Shown here: piece after piece, positions 1 through 8,344 of the stretch
Layout of the letters: each line of letters starts with the position of its first letter
Position numbering within the stretch: the stretch's first letter is position 1
Assembly: GCA_900768505.1 (NCBI GenBank)
Contig: CAAGED010000034.1
Location: 1 to 57,687, forward strand
Direction of reading: 5' to 3'
Length of the DNA: 57,687 bases
Source of the DNA: Lentisphaeria bacterium
GTDB lineage: Bacteria > Verrucomicrobiota > Lentisphaeria > Victivallales > Victivallaceae
The notes under the pieces: generated by a model
The model's input: the letters and a program-made list of their open reading frames with translations, nothing else
Database searches by the model: none
What the model was told of the DNA's origin: nothing
Program-made: the position numbers and the translations under genes

Positions 1-15
1 AAACTTGATTTTTCA

Positions 16-67
16 GGCTTTTTTCGCAAAAAAGCCAAAAGCGATGCCGTAAAATGGTTCTACGGCA
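16..67 (-). terminator. Paired hairpins downstream of the acyltransferase gene
   Basis: Two perfect inverted repeats lie downstream of the leftmost minus-strand gene. One is a 7-bp stem at 45-51/61-67, the other a 9-bp stem GGCTTTTTT/AAAAAAGCC at 16-24/28-36. Read on the minus strand, the first hairpin is followed by a T-rich stretch, as in an intrinsic terminator. The rest of 68-186 shows nothing recognisable. Confidence 0.4.
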
Positions 68-186
68 CGATCAAATGTAAAATTAACAAAAAATGCCAAT
101 ACTTTTGAAATTGGCTCATTATATTTTGTTTATATTCATCCGGAATGTTATTGATATAACAATAAACAACCTCTTTCAGTACCGGT

Positions 187-843
187 TCAATCTTCCGTAA
201 TCGCCAACAATGCCTCCTCCACTCGCCGCCGATGAAGTTCCAATTCATCCAAAGATAAATCCGGCGGAATGGGAATTGGATCGCCCAATATCAGCCTGAT
301 TTTTATGAATGGTTTGGGAATTTGAAAATTATCCCAGCTCTTTATCGACCAGTAGCGGCTGTAATTAAGCATAAGTGGCACAATCCAACTTCCAGTGGTG
401 GATGCCAAGTGCACCGGCCCCTTGTGAAGATGATATTTTGGGCCCCGTGGTCCGTCCGGCGTAAAGGCGACATTATACCCCTCTTTTATCAGCCGAATCG
501 CCTCCAATTGTGCCGCCGCGCCACGTTTGGAGGAGCTGCCGCGAATGCTTTTTATTCCAAACAACGACACTAAATCACTTACATACTGCCCATCCCGGGA
601 GGCGCTGATTACGGCAGCGGTACAACACCTCGCCGCCTTGGGAAACACCACCGGGAAAGCGAACAAACGGTTGTGCCAGGTCACGGAAATCAAGCCATGT
701 CCCTTATGGATGAAATCGTTGGGGTCAACTATTTCCACCCGATAAAACAAAATTCTGCCCAACCGCATCAGCCAGACCAGCGGCCAAAAAATCCAAGTTG
801 GAAATTTTTTGATATTACGAAATTTTTGCTTTATATAATCCAT
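187..843 (-). CDS. DUF374-type lysophospholipid acyltransferase family protein
   Basis: 218-residue membrane-associated acyltransferase of the DUF374 family, related to lipid A/phospholipid acyltransferases. An N-terminal hydrophobic segment (about residues 15-34) is followed by the family blocks WHNRLF (56-61), SRDG (82-85), RGSSS (101-105) and TPDGPRGP (128-135), which form the acyl-acceptor site. Length is normal. Its ATG overlaps the stop codon of nth by one base (TAATG), so the two are translationally coupled at the end of the SDR-hisH-nth operon. The acyl substrate cannot be read from sequence; a role in outer-membrane lipid synthesis is inferred from the family. Confidence 0.85.
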   Translation of the reverse strand: MDYIKQKFRNIKKFPTWIFWPLVWLMRLGRILFYRVEIVDPNDFIHKGHGLISVTWHNRLFAFPVVFPKAARCCTAAVISASRDGQYVSDLVSLFGIKSIRGSSSKRGAAAQLEAIRLIKEGYNVAFTPDGPRGPKYHLHKGPVHLASTTGSWIVPLMLNYSRYWSIKSWDNFQIPKPFIKIRLILGDPIPIPPDLSLDELELHRRRVEEALLAITED

Positions 844-1508
844 TATTTATTTTTCACTTTCGAAGTTTTTTTCATCCCGACGGAGCGTTCCAGACAGTAA
901 TTTTTTAAAAAGCATTTTTCGCACTCCGGTTTGCGGGCGTTGCAGCACTGTCGGCCGTGGTGAATCAGCAAATGAGAAAAATTCGTCCAATATTCCGATG
1001 GAATTTTTCCGGTTATATCCGCTTCGATTTTTTCCGGCGCAGTATGCTTACTCAGCCCCAAACGTCCCGCCAGGCGCCGTACATGAGTATCCACCGGAAA
1101 ACCCGGTATGCCGAAACCGTTGCCCAATATCACATTGGCACTTTTGCGCCCGACCCCGGGCAACGTCAGAAGTTCCGCCATGCTTTTCGGTACTTCGCCG
1201 CCGAAGTCACAAACAATCTTTTCGGCGATACCATGCAAATACTTAGCTTTGGCCTGATAGAGTCCCAACTGCTGAAGGTAAGGGGCAATCTCCGCCGCCG
1301 TGGCCTCGGCCATAGCCTCGGGAGTAGGATATTTTTCAAACAGCTTTGCCGTCACCAGGTTAACCCGGTCATCCCGGCACTGGGCCGAAAGCACCACTGC
1401 AACTGTCAATTGAAAGCTGCTTTCATGATTCAGCGGACAACTCAAATCACCGTAATGTCGAAAGAGTTCGTCATAAATACTTTTTAGATATTTACCGCTA
1501 ACTTGCAT
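843..1508 (-). CDS. nth: Endonuclease III (DNA glycosylase/AP lyase)
   Basis: 221-residue base-excision-repair enzyme that removes oxidised pyrimidines and cleaves at abasic sites. The helix-hairpin-helix motif LPGVGRKSA carries the catalytic lysine (K122), and the GPD-type motif PVDTHV carries the catalytic aspartate (D140). The C-terminal [4Fe-4S] loop is complete, with cysteines 189, 196, 199 and 205 in the canonical C-X6-C-X2-C-X5-C spacing. The length equals that of typical Nth proteins. It starts 29 nt after hisH and overlaps the following acyltransferase gene by one base. Confidence 0.96.
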   Translation of the reverse strand: MQVSGKYLKSIYDELFRHYGDLSCPLNHESSFQLTVAVVLSAQCRDDRVNLVTAKLFEKYPTPEAMAEATAAEIAPYLQQLGLYQAKAKYLHGIAEKIVCDFGGEVPKSMAELLTLPGVGRKSANVILGNGFGIPGFPVDTHVRRLAGRLGLSKHTAPEKIEADITGKIPSEYWTNFSHLLIHHGRQCCNARKPECEKCFLKNYCLERSVGMKKTSKVKNK

Positions 1509-1537
1509 ATTTTCCCCGTTCGCCGTTAAAACAATAT

Positions 1538-2155
1538 TTATTTTTCAAAATTACGGCAGTACTGCACAAAATTTTCCAGCAGATGCAGACCATCGGATTG
1601 GCTTTTTTCCGGATGAAACTGCACACCGACCACATTGTTTTTTCCGATAATTGAGGCATATTTTACAATATATTCCGATTGGGCAATAATGTTTTCATCG
1701 TCGCAGCTGGCGTAGTAGGAGTGAACGAAATAGAAATAAGTTTCATCTTTTACTCCGTTCAACACAGGATGCATATGATTAATTTCTATGGTGTTCCACC
1801 CCATCAGCGGTACCTTGTCAAATCCGGACGGAAAACGTTTCACCTGACCGGGGAACAACCCCAGCCCAGCCACATTGGGCGCTTCCTCACTGCTTTGGAG
1901 CATCATCTGCATACCCAGACAAATTCCCAGCAGCGGTTTACCAGCCGCGGCATGGTGCAAAACCACCTGATCCATGCCGCTGGAACGTAAATTCTCCATT
2001 CCCTCGCCGAAATTTCCCACTCCCGGCAGAATAACGGCGTTGAATTCCGCCGCCTCGGCAGGGTTATCCACTACCCGTACCGTTGCACCCGCCGTCTCCA
2101 GGGCTTTGGTAACGCTCAATAAATTACCCATATTGTAATCAAGCACTGCAATCAC
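1538..2155 (-). CDS. hisH: Imidazole glycerol phosphate synthase, glutaminase subunit HisH
   Basis: Class I glutamine amidotransferase that feeds ammonia to HisF in histidine biosynthesis. The triad is visible: Cys79 in LLGICLG, and His181/Glu183 in FHPEKS. I place the start at a GTG at 2155, giving MIAVLDYNMGN and 205 residues, the family norm. It has an AGGAG site 9 nt upstream and begins 4 nt after the stop of the preceding SDR gene. The upstream ATG at 2194 would add 13 residues absent from the family and overlap the SDR gene. hisF lies about 13 kb away on the other strand, so the two subunits are not co-transcribed. Confidence 0.95.
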   Translation of the reverse strand: MIAVLDYNMGNLLSVTKALETAGATVRVVDNPAEAAEFNAVILPGVGNFGEGMENLRSSGMDQVVLHHAAAGKPLLGICLGMQMMLQSSEEAPNVAGLGLFPGQVKRFPSGFDKVPLMGWNTIEINHMHPVLNGVKDETYFYFVHSYYASCDDENIIAQSEYIVKYASIIGKNNVVGVQFHPEKSQSDGLHLLENFVQYCRNFEK

Positions 2156-2159
2156 TTTA

Positions 2160-3017
2160 TCAAACTCCTGAATATGCGTCAAAGCCGCCGTCAACCGGAA
2201 TTACCGTACCATTGACAAAACTGCCGGACTTGTTGTCGACCAAAAACAAAAGTGCCCCCAATAGCTCCTCCGGCCTGCCGAAGCGCCCAAGCGGAGTATG
2301 GGAAATAATTTTTTTTGCCCGTTCGCTGAGCTCACCATTTTCAGTCAGCAGCAGCGAGCGATTCTGCTCGGTAAGGAAAAAACCCGGTGCAATGGCATTA
2401 ACCCGAATGTTGACCGGGGCGAAATGTACCGCCAGCCAGCGGGTAAAATTGCTCACAGCCGCCTTGGCGCCACTGTAAGCAGGAATGCGGGTCAACGGCG
2501 AAAAAGCGCTCATTGACGAAATATTTATCACCACGCCGCCGCGTTTTTCGGTCACCATCTCCCGGGTGAAAACCTGAGTCGGCAATAAAGTTCCGATAAA
2601 GTTAAGGTTAAAAACCTCACTTACGCCATTAATATCCAGATCGTAAAACGATCGGCAACTCTCGTCCAGCACATCTTCATAATTGCAGACATCCTTACTG
2701 GTATTCGCCTTGGGGTGATTACCGCCGGCGCAGTTGACCAAAATATCGCAACTGCCGTAATGTTGGCGAATTTTGCGATATGCCTCCGCCAGCGACTCCC
2801 GGTTAAGCACATCGGCAGCCACGGCGATGGCATTGCCATCTTCGTTGACGATATGATCGGCCACGGCCTGCGCCTTCTCCAGAGTGCGGCCCAAAACAAC
2901 CACTTTTCCGCCGCAGGCGGCCAACGCCCGGGCCATGACGGATCCGAGAATACCGCTGCCGCCGGTGACGACGGCTACTCTGCCGGCCAAATCAATTTTA
3001 AAAGGTAATTCAATCAT
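2160..3017 (-). CDS. SDR family oxidoreductase (possibly D-mannonate/fructuronate-type)
   Basis: 285-residue classical short-chain dehydrogenase/reductase. It shows the NAD(P)-binding TGGSGILG motif (18-25), NCAGG (95-99), and the catalytic Tyr181/Lys185 in YSGAK, with the C-terminal PVDGGF motif. The middle segment CNYEDVLDESCRSFYDLD resembles SDR enzymes acting in hexuronate catabolism (UxuB/YjmF type); that substrate call is inference. The start is set at the ATG at 3017, with an AGGAG at 3029-3033; a TTG at 3038 would add seven residues. It is first in the operon with hisH, nth and the acyltransferase, an unexpected mixture of functions. Confidence 0.85.
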   Translation of the reverse strand: MIELPFKIDLAGRVAVVTGGSGILGSVMARALAACGGKVVVLGRTLEKAQAVADHIVNEDGNAIAVAADVLNRESLAEAYRKIRQHYGSCDILVNCAGGNHPKANTSKDVCNYEDVLDESCRSFYDLDINGVSEVFNLNFIGTLLPTQVFTREMVTEKRGGVVINISSMSAFSPLTRIPAYSGAKAAVSNFTRWLAVHFAPVNIRVNAIAPGFFLTEQNRSLLLTENGELSERAKKIISHTPLGRFGRPEELLGALLFLVDNKSGSFVNGTVIPVDGGFDAYSGV

Positions 3018-3149
3018 GATTGAAAATTCTCCTGTCAAGCCTGAATTAAAATGCGTTCATCAACAAAAATTATTTTTAATAAGATAATCATTTTTGGTAT
3101 ATTTACAACTAAAAATATTTTTATCCGGGAAATTTCTTGCCTTTTTTTA

Positions 3150-3179
3150 TTGCAGACTGGTTTTTTCGGGGTGGATAAT
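3150..3179 (+). promoter_or_regulatory. Possible sigma70-type promoter for the PfkB kinase cluster
   Basis: TTGCAG at 3150-3155 and GATAAT at 3174-3179 are separated by 18 bp in the AT-rich divergent gap between the SDR and kinase genes. The match is moderate, so this is a suggestion only. Confidence 0.3.
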
Positions 3180-3264
3180 TATATTAAAACAATGTTTGAA
3201 TGTTGGACGATAATAAAAAAAAATAAATTTTTCGCCTGTTCATGGCGTTTCGGGAGTTTTTACC

Positions 3265-4479
3265 GTGAAAAAATGCAAAATTTCTGTAGTGGGCTGCGCC
3301 CTGGCGGATTATCTCTATACAAATATCGATTTTTCCGCACCTGATTTTCAAAAATATGCCTCCAAGACGGCGGGAGATGGCGGAATCACCCCTGGGAAAC
3401 TGGTATTCGCATCGGATTTGGCAAATTTTGCCAAGCAGCCGATTACCGAAATTCTGAACGAAATCACCCACGGTGCCGAACCCAAAGCATTTAATTTAGG
3501 CGGTCCGGCCATTGTGGCGGCGGTGAATGCTGCTCAGTTGCTCTACGGGAAGGCGGCTGAATTTGATTATTACGGTGCCTTTGGCAATGATGAAAGTGCC
3601 GATAAGCTGCTTGCTTTATTGCGGCGACTGCCGGTCAATTTGGATAATTTACAGCGAAAAGAGGGAATTTCACCCTTTACCTATGTGCTCTCCGATGCCA
3701 AGTATCATAACCACAAAGGTGAACGAGCTTTTGTCAACAATGTGGGGACGGCGGAGTTATACTCCGTCAGCGATATTCCGGAAAAATTCTTTAATTGTGA
3801 CATCGCCTTTTACAGCGCCACGGCACTGGTGCCGGCAATTCATGACAATCTGCGGCAGCTTTTAGCCCGCAGCAAGGCAAACGGTGCATTGAATGTAGTG
3901 GCCACGGTCTTTGACTTCCGCAATGAGAAACGCAATCCGGATGCGCCATGGCCGCTGGGAGATTCCGTCGGCAGTTATCCTTTAATCGATCTGCTGCTGA
4001 TGGATTACGACGAAGCGTCCCGGCTCAGCGGGCAAGATAATTTTGACGCTGTTTGCAATTTCTTCATCAATTCCGGCGTGGGCGCCTTTGTGATCACCCA
4101 CGGCGCCCACGAATTTTTTGTCTGGTCCGGCGGAAAACTTTTCCAGCCGATTTCCCTGCGTCCGCTGCCGGTTTGCGCAGCAGTGGATTTGGAATTGGAA
4201 CGACACCCGGAACTGCGGGGTGACACCACCGGTTGCGGGGACAATTTTGCCGGAGGATTTCTGGGCTCGCTGGTGGATCAACTTCTTTCCGGCAAGCAAC
4301 CCGGCGAATTTGACCTTTACGAAGCTTCCGCCTGGGGAAGCGCCTCCGGCGGTTTTGCCTGCTTCTGCATTGGGGGAACTTATTTTGAGGGGAAATCCGG
4401 CGAAAAACAGAGCAAAGTAATGCCCTTTGTTGCGGCGTATCGCCGGCAATTGAGCGAAATACCCGAAAAAATGAACTAA
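3265..4479 (+). CDS. PfkB family carbohydrate/nucleoside kinase
   Basis: 404-residue ribokinase-fold kinase. The GG-type substrate motif (FNLGGPAIVAA, about residue 78) and the C-terminal PfkB signature DTTGCGDNFAGG (about 319-330, containing the catalytic aspartate and anion hole) are clear. The product is longer than ribokinase (about 300 residues), with an N-terminal insert around residues 15-70. It starts at GTG (3265) with GGGAG 8 nt upstream. It is followed by a Na+ symporter and a glycosidase-like protein on the same strand, so phosphorylation of an imported or released sugar-like compound is a reasonable inference. The exact substrate is unknown. Confidence 0.85.
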   Translation: MKKCKISVVGCALADYLYTNIDFSAPDFQKYASKTAGDGGITPGKLVFASDLANFAKQPITEILNEITHGAEPKAFNLGGPAIVAAVNAAQLLYGKAAEFDYYGAFGNDESADKLLALLRRLPVNLDNLQRKEGISPFTYVLSDAKYHNHKGERAFVNNVGTAELYSVSDIPEKFFNCDIAFYSATALVPAIHDNLRQLLARSKANGALNVVATVFDFRNEKRNPDAPWPLGDSVGSYPLIDLLLMDYDEASRLSGQDNFDAVCNFFINSGVGAFVITHGAHEFFVWSGGKLFQPISLRPLPVCAAVDLELERHPELRGDTTGCGDNFAGGFLGSLVDQLLSGKQPGEFDLYEASAWGSASGGFACFCIGGTYFEGKSGEKQSKVMPFVAAYRRQLSEIPEKMN

Positions 4480-4511
4480 TTGCAGTCAGAACATAATTTT
4501 ACCGAGGCTTT

Positions 4512-5879
4512 ATGAACCAAAAAAGAGAAGAGTTGGGGTCACGCTTGGGATTTCTTCTGCTGGCGGCAGGGTGTGCCATTGGTTTGGGCAATGTATGGCG
4601 CTTCCCGTTTATCACCGGTCAAAACGGCGGGGCGGTATTTGTTATGTTCTACATTTTATTCCTGATATTACTTGGTTTGCCGCTGATGATGATGGAGTTG
4701 GCAGTTGGGCGGGGCAGCCGCCTGAATTTATTCAGTGCCTGCCGCACGCTGCCGGCCGGCAAAAGATTCAGGTGGCACTGGCTGGGCGGAATATTGATTT
4801 CCGGCTGCGCAATTCTGATGATGTATTATACCACCGTGAGCGGCTGGCTGCTGGCGTATACGGGGAAATATTTGTTTGGTTCGGATTTGGGCAGTTCGGC
4901 GGAGGAGATTGGCAAATCATTTGCCGGATTCGTCGCCTCCCCGCTAAATTGTATTTTCTATATGCTGCTGGTGGTCTTGGGCGGTGCCTTGGTCTGCGGT
5001 TGCGGATTGCGTTCCGGGGTAGAGCGCATCACAAAATTTCTCATGGGCGGCCTTTTTCTGATCATGTTGATTCTGGCGTTTCAGGCATTCACTCTGCCGG
5101 GCGGGAGTGCGGGGTATGAATTTTATCTGAAGCCGGATTTCTCCAAAATAAGCCTGAACATGCTGGTCGCCGCACTGGGGCAGGCATTTTTCACCTTAAG
5201 CGTCGGAATCGGCAGTATTGAAATTTTCGGCTCCTACATTGGCCGGGAAAATACATTGGGACGCGAATCGGTATTTATCATCGGCGCGGACACCTTGGTG
5301 GCATTGCTCTCCGGGGCGATAATTTTCCCGGTGTGTGCCAGTTATGCGGTGGATGTGAGTTCCGGGCCGGGACTGATTTTTATTTCCCTGCCCAATGTTT
5401 TTGCCAATTTAGCAGGTGGACGCTGGTGGGGACTTTTTTTCTTCCTCTTTCTGACCATTGCGGCATTCACCACGATAATTGCGGTATTTGAGAATTTGAT
5501 TGCGCTGATAATGGATGAGTGGAAATGGCCGCGATGGCGGGCGGCGCTTTTAATTGGCATTGCCATTGGTTTGCTTTCATTGCCCTGCGCGTTGGGCTTC
5601 AACCTCTGGAGTATGGTGGAACCGCTGGGGGCGGGCAGTAACATTCTGGATTTAGAAGATTACATTGTCAGTGATAATCTGCTGCCGCTGGGTGGAATAT
5701 TTTTTGTGGTGCTCTGCTGCAGCCGCTACGGCTGGGGATGGAATAATTTTTATACGGAGGTCAATCAGGGACGGGGGTGGAAACTGCCGTCATGGTGTCG
5801 GAAATATTTCACCTACGGAGTACCGGCGTTAATTTTAGGACTTTTTGTTATCGGTATATTGCGTCGTTGGTTTTTATAA
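4512..5879 (+). CDS. Sodium:neurotransmitter symporter (SNF/NSS) family transporter
   Basis: 455-residue inner-membrane transporter of the LeuT-fold NSS family. The N-terminal signature AAGCAIGLGNVWRFPF (about residues 19-34) forms the Na+ and substrate sites in TM1 and is followed by NGGAVFV in TM2. About eleven to twelve hydrophobic segments span the protein. Members usually import amino acids or similar small solutes by Na+ symport. It sits 32 nt after the kinase gene and 55 nt before a large glycosidase-like gene, likely one transcript. The substrate cannot be deduced. Confidence 0.92.
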   Translation: MNQKREELGSRLGFLLLAAGCAIGLGNVWRFPFITGQNGGAVFVMFYILFLILLGLPLMMMELAVGRGSRLNLFSACRTLPAGKRFRWHWLGGILISGCAILMMYYTTVSGWLLAYTGKYLFGSDLGSSAEEIGKSFAGFVASPLNCIFYMLLVVLGGALVCGCGLRSGVERITKFLMGGLFLIMLILAFQAFTLPGGSAGYEFYLKPDFSKISLNMLVAALGQAFFTLSVGIGSIEIFGSYIGRENTLGRESVFIIGADTLVALLSGAIIFPVCASYAVDVSSGPGLIFISLPNVFANLAGGRWWGLFFFLFLTIAAFTTIIAVFENLIALIMDEWKWPRWRAALLIGIAIGLLSLPCALGFNLWSMVEPLGAGSNILDLEDYIVSDNLLPLGGIFFVVLCCSRYGWGWNNFYTEVNQGRGWKLPSWCRKYFTYGVPALILGLFVIGILRRWFL

Positions 5880-5934
5880 AGCGAACCCACACTGCTAAAA
5901 AAAATTCAGGATTGGTAAGTTTACGGAGAAAATC

Positions 5935-7890
5935 ATGAAAAAATTGCGTTTTATCAATGTAGTTCCGTTGTTTTTGGATGATGTTCCGGCCATGGCGGAG
6001 CAGGCGCGGCGGATTTATCAGGAGGTTGGACTGACCGAGGTGGCACTCTCGTTAAGCCTGCATCCGGAGGGTGAAACGGCGCAAGTCAAGGCGAAATGTA
6101 TGCTTGAGGCATTTGCCAGGTTGCGTGGAGCGCTGCATGATACGCCACAGATTAAATTGGGAATATTAATTCAGAGCACCATTGGCCATGGTTGGAGCGG
6201 CAGCATTCCGTTAAGCGGTGAATCCTGGCAGCGTATTGTCCATGAGTCAGGTGAGACCGGTTCACGGCACTGCCCACTGGATAAAAATTTCCGGGCATAT
6301 ATAATCAACGCGATCAAGCAATTGACGGTTTTCCATCCGGCGTTTTTTCTAGTGGACGATGATTTTGGAGTGCGTCCGGACGAGTGTTACTGCCCGCTGC
6401 ATCTGGCGGAGTTGAAAAAACGCAGCGGTCGGGAATTTACCGCCACCGAATTGATTGATTATGTAAAAACTCACCAGCCCGGCGATGTGATATTTGACAC
6501 CTTCGAACAAATCCGTTATGATATGCAAATTGAGTTTGCAAATGAAATCCGTCAAGCCATTGATTCAGTGGATAATTCGATTCCCTGCGGCATGTGTTGC
6601 CCCTGGGCGGGGCACCATTATCTGCAGGATATTGCGCTGGCGCTGGCGGGCAATACGGAGCCGTTTATTCGTCTGGCCAATGCAATTTACGGCAATAAAA
6701 CTCCGGAAGGCATATTTGATATGAACCGGGTGACGACGATTCGTAAACATTACTGCCCGGAAGTTGGAGATTTTATTGCCGAATCGGATACCTTTCCGCA
6801 AAATCTTTACAGCATGAGCGCCAATCAAATGCATATCCACATTCTCTGCAATATTCTTAACGGATTGAACGGCAGCAAATTGTGGATCACTGATTTTTCG
6901 GATAACCATCCGGAGCAGGGAGTCGGTTTCGAGCGGATACTGAGCCGGAACATGAATTTCTACCAGGTATTGCTGCAGGAATTGGAGTGGTACGAATTTC
7001 AAGGGGTAGTAACACCATTGCCGGATTTTAAACGGGAGAAATATAATTTTACCGATCCTTGCAAAATTTTGTACAGCAACGATTTGATTGCGGATTGTTT
7101 TGCCAGGTTCGGCGTGCCGGGATATTATATCGGCAATTTATCTGCCGGCGCAAAACGGATTTTCGGGCTTACGGCGGATTTGGTGAAATTCTTCACGGAC
7201 GATGAGTTGAAAGAGATTTTTTCCGGCCGGGTGATTGTGGACGGCGCGGCGGCGGAGGCCGTAACCCGGCGCGGATTGGCAGAATATCTGGGTTGTCAGG
7301 TGATCCCCGGAGATTCAGATTTCTTCTTCAAATGCGAAATTGATTTAGCGGATAACGGCCGGATCGGCACCATGTACGACTCGACGATTCGCCGCCTGAA
7401 GTTGACCGGAGGAGCGGCGCTGAGCCAATTCTGCAACGAGGAATTTCGCCGCAGCGGCGACTTGACGCCAGTCGCGCCTGGAGTGGTGAAATTCACCAAC
7501 TCACTTGGAGGCCATGTGGTGACATTGGCCTGGGATTGTTCACTGGCCTGGTACAAAAAATATCTGCCTAGTCGCAAGCGTCTGCTGATGCGGGCATTGA
7601 ATTTTCTGATGGGCGGCATGCAGTTTCCAGTGGCGTTGGCCGAACAACAGATATTGGTGTATTACGGTGAAAACGACCGTTCCGGGCATCGCCTGCTGGC
7701 AGCGGTAAATTTATCATTTGATCCATTGACCACGCTGGATTTCCGGGTGGACGAAAATTTGACGATAAACCTCCTGCTGGAATTGAAGTCGGATGGTCAA
7801 TGGGTGGAATGCGATTTTGCTCTGGCCGGCAATACCCTGACCATCTGCCGGGAATTAGGTTGCTTTGAAGCGGCGGTGTTTCGCTTTTGA
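5935..7890 (+). CDS. Large glycoside-hydrolase-like protein, function unknown
   Basis: 651-residue protein with no signal peptide, preceded by GGAG 6 nt before the ATG. The N-terminal 400 residues look like a (beta/alpha)8 barrel of the GH-A clan type: acidic motif VDDDFG (140-145), Trp/His-rich strands, and a WITDFS segment near 320. The segment around residues 435-455 (IVDGAAAEAVTRRGL) resembles the GATase-like second domain of GH42-type galactosidases. I cannot assign a family, so this is a predicted glycosidase-like protein rather than a proven enzyme. Its place after a sugar-type kinase and a Na+ symporter supports a catabolic role. It is the last gene before a strong terminator. Confidence 0.6.
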   Translation: MKKLRFINVVPLFLDDVPAMAEQARRIYQEVGLTEVALSLSLHPEGETAQVKAKCMLEAFARLRGALHDTPQIKLGILIQSTIGHGWSGSIPLSGESWQRIVHESGETGSRHCPLDKNFRAYIINAIKQLTVFHPAFFLVDDDFGVRPDECYCPLHLAELKKRSGREFTATELIDYVKTHQPGDVIFDTFEQIRYDMQIEFANEIRQAIDSVDNSIPCGMCCPWAGHHYLQDIALALAGNTEPFIRLANAIYGNKTPEGIFDMNRVTTIRKHYCPEVGDFIAESDTFPQNLYSMSANQMHIHILCNILNGLNGSKLWITDFSDNHPEQGVGFERILSRNMNFYQVLLQELEWYEFQGVVTPLPDFKREKYNFTDPCKILYSNDLIADCFARFGVPGYYIGNLSAGAKRIFGLTADLVKFFTDDELKEIFSGRVIVDGAAAEAVTRRGLAEYLGCQVIPGDSDFFFKCEIDLADNGRIGTMYDSTIRRLKLTGGAALSQFCNEEFRRSGDLTPVAPGVVKFTNSLGGHVVTLAWDCSLAWYKKYLPSRKRLLMRALNFLMGGMQFPVALAEQQILVYYGENDRSGHRLLAAVNLSFDPLTTLDFRVDENLTINLLLELKSDGQWVECDFALAGNTLTICRELGCFEAAVFRF

Positions 7891-7914
7891 AAGATTATCG
7901 ATAAATAAAAAAAC

Positions 7915-7955
7915 AACGGCGGAAATGAATTAATTTCATATTTCCGCCGTTTTGC
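7915..7955 (+). terminator. Rho-independent terminator of the kinase-symporter cluster
   Basis: A 12-bp perfect stem, AACGGCGGAAAT (7915-7926) pairing with ATTTCCGCCGTT (7940-7951), is followed by TTTTG. It lies 25 bp after the stop of the glycosidase-like gene. Confidence 0.85.
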
Positions 7956-8344
7956 CGTCAAAAAGCAGGTCTAAGTCGACCAATTTTATTGCTCGAAATT
8001 GCAATATTTTGAGCGTTATGTATATATTTCCCGGCAGTTTTCCGGGAATTTAAATAAAAAAAATACAATCGTTTGAGGAGACAAATTTAGTTGGTTTCTA
8101 ACTTGATCAAGTTAATATACATAAAATTTTCAGTTTAATTTATGTAAAAATTCTAATTTTACATTGGCTGCGATGATACCTTCTTTAAAAGTCCTGCAGT
8201 AAAAAATAATGGATTGTGTTTCGAATCCGTAATTTTGCAAGCTTCCGGCTATCAGCGGCAACCAGACGCACACAAGGTTGCGGGATGTGGACGCAAAACA
8301 TATTTTTCAGCCAAGTTTCCCCGGTTTATAGAGATGCTCTTTAA
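7956..8344. other. AT-rich intergenic stretch
   Basis: This 390-bp stretch lies between the terminator and the convergent AsmA-like gene. The left half is strongly AT-rich. A 38-codon open frame exists on the minus strand (8185-8301) but has no ribosome-binding site or recognisable product, so I do not call it. No RNA gene or repeat was recognised. Confidence 0.4.

Noticed and set aside
8185..8301. 38-codon minus-strand frame after the AsmA-like gene
   Set aside because: No ribosome-binding site and no recognisable product; likely chance in AT-rich DNA.
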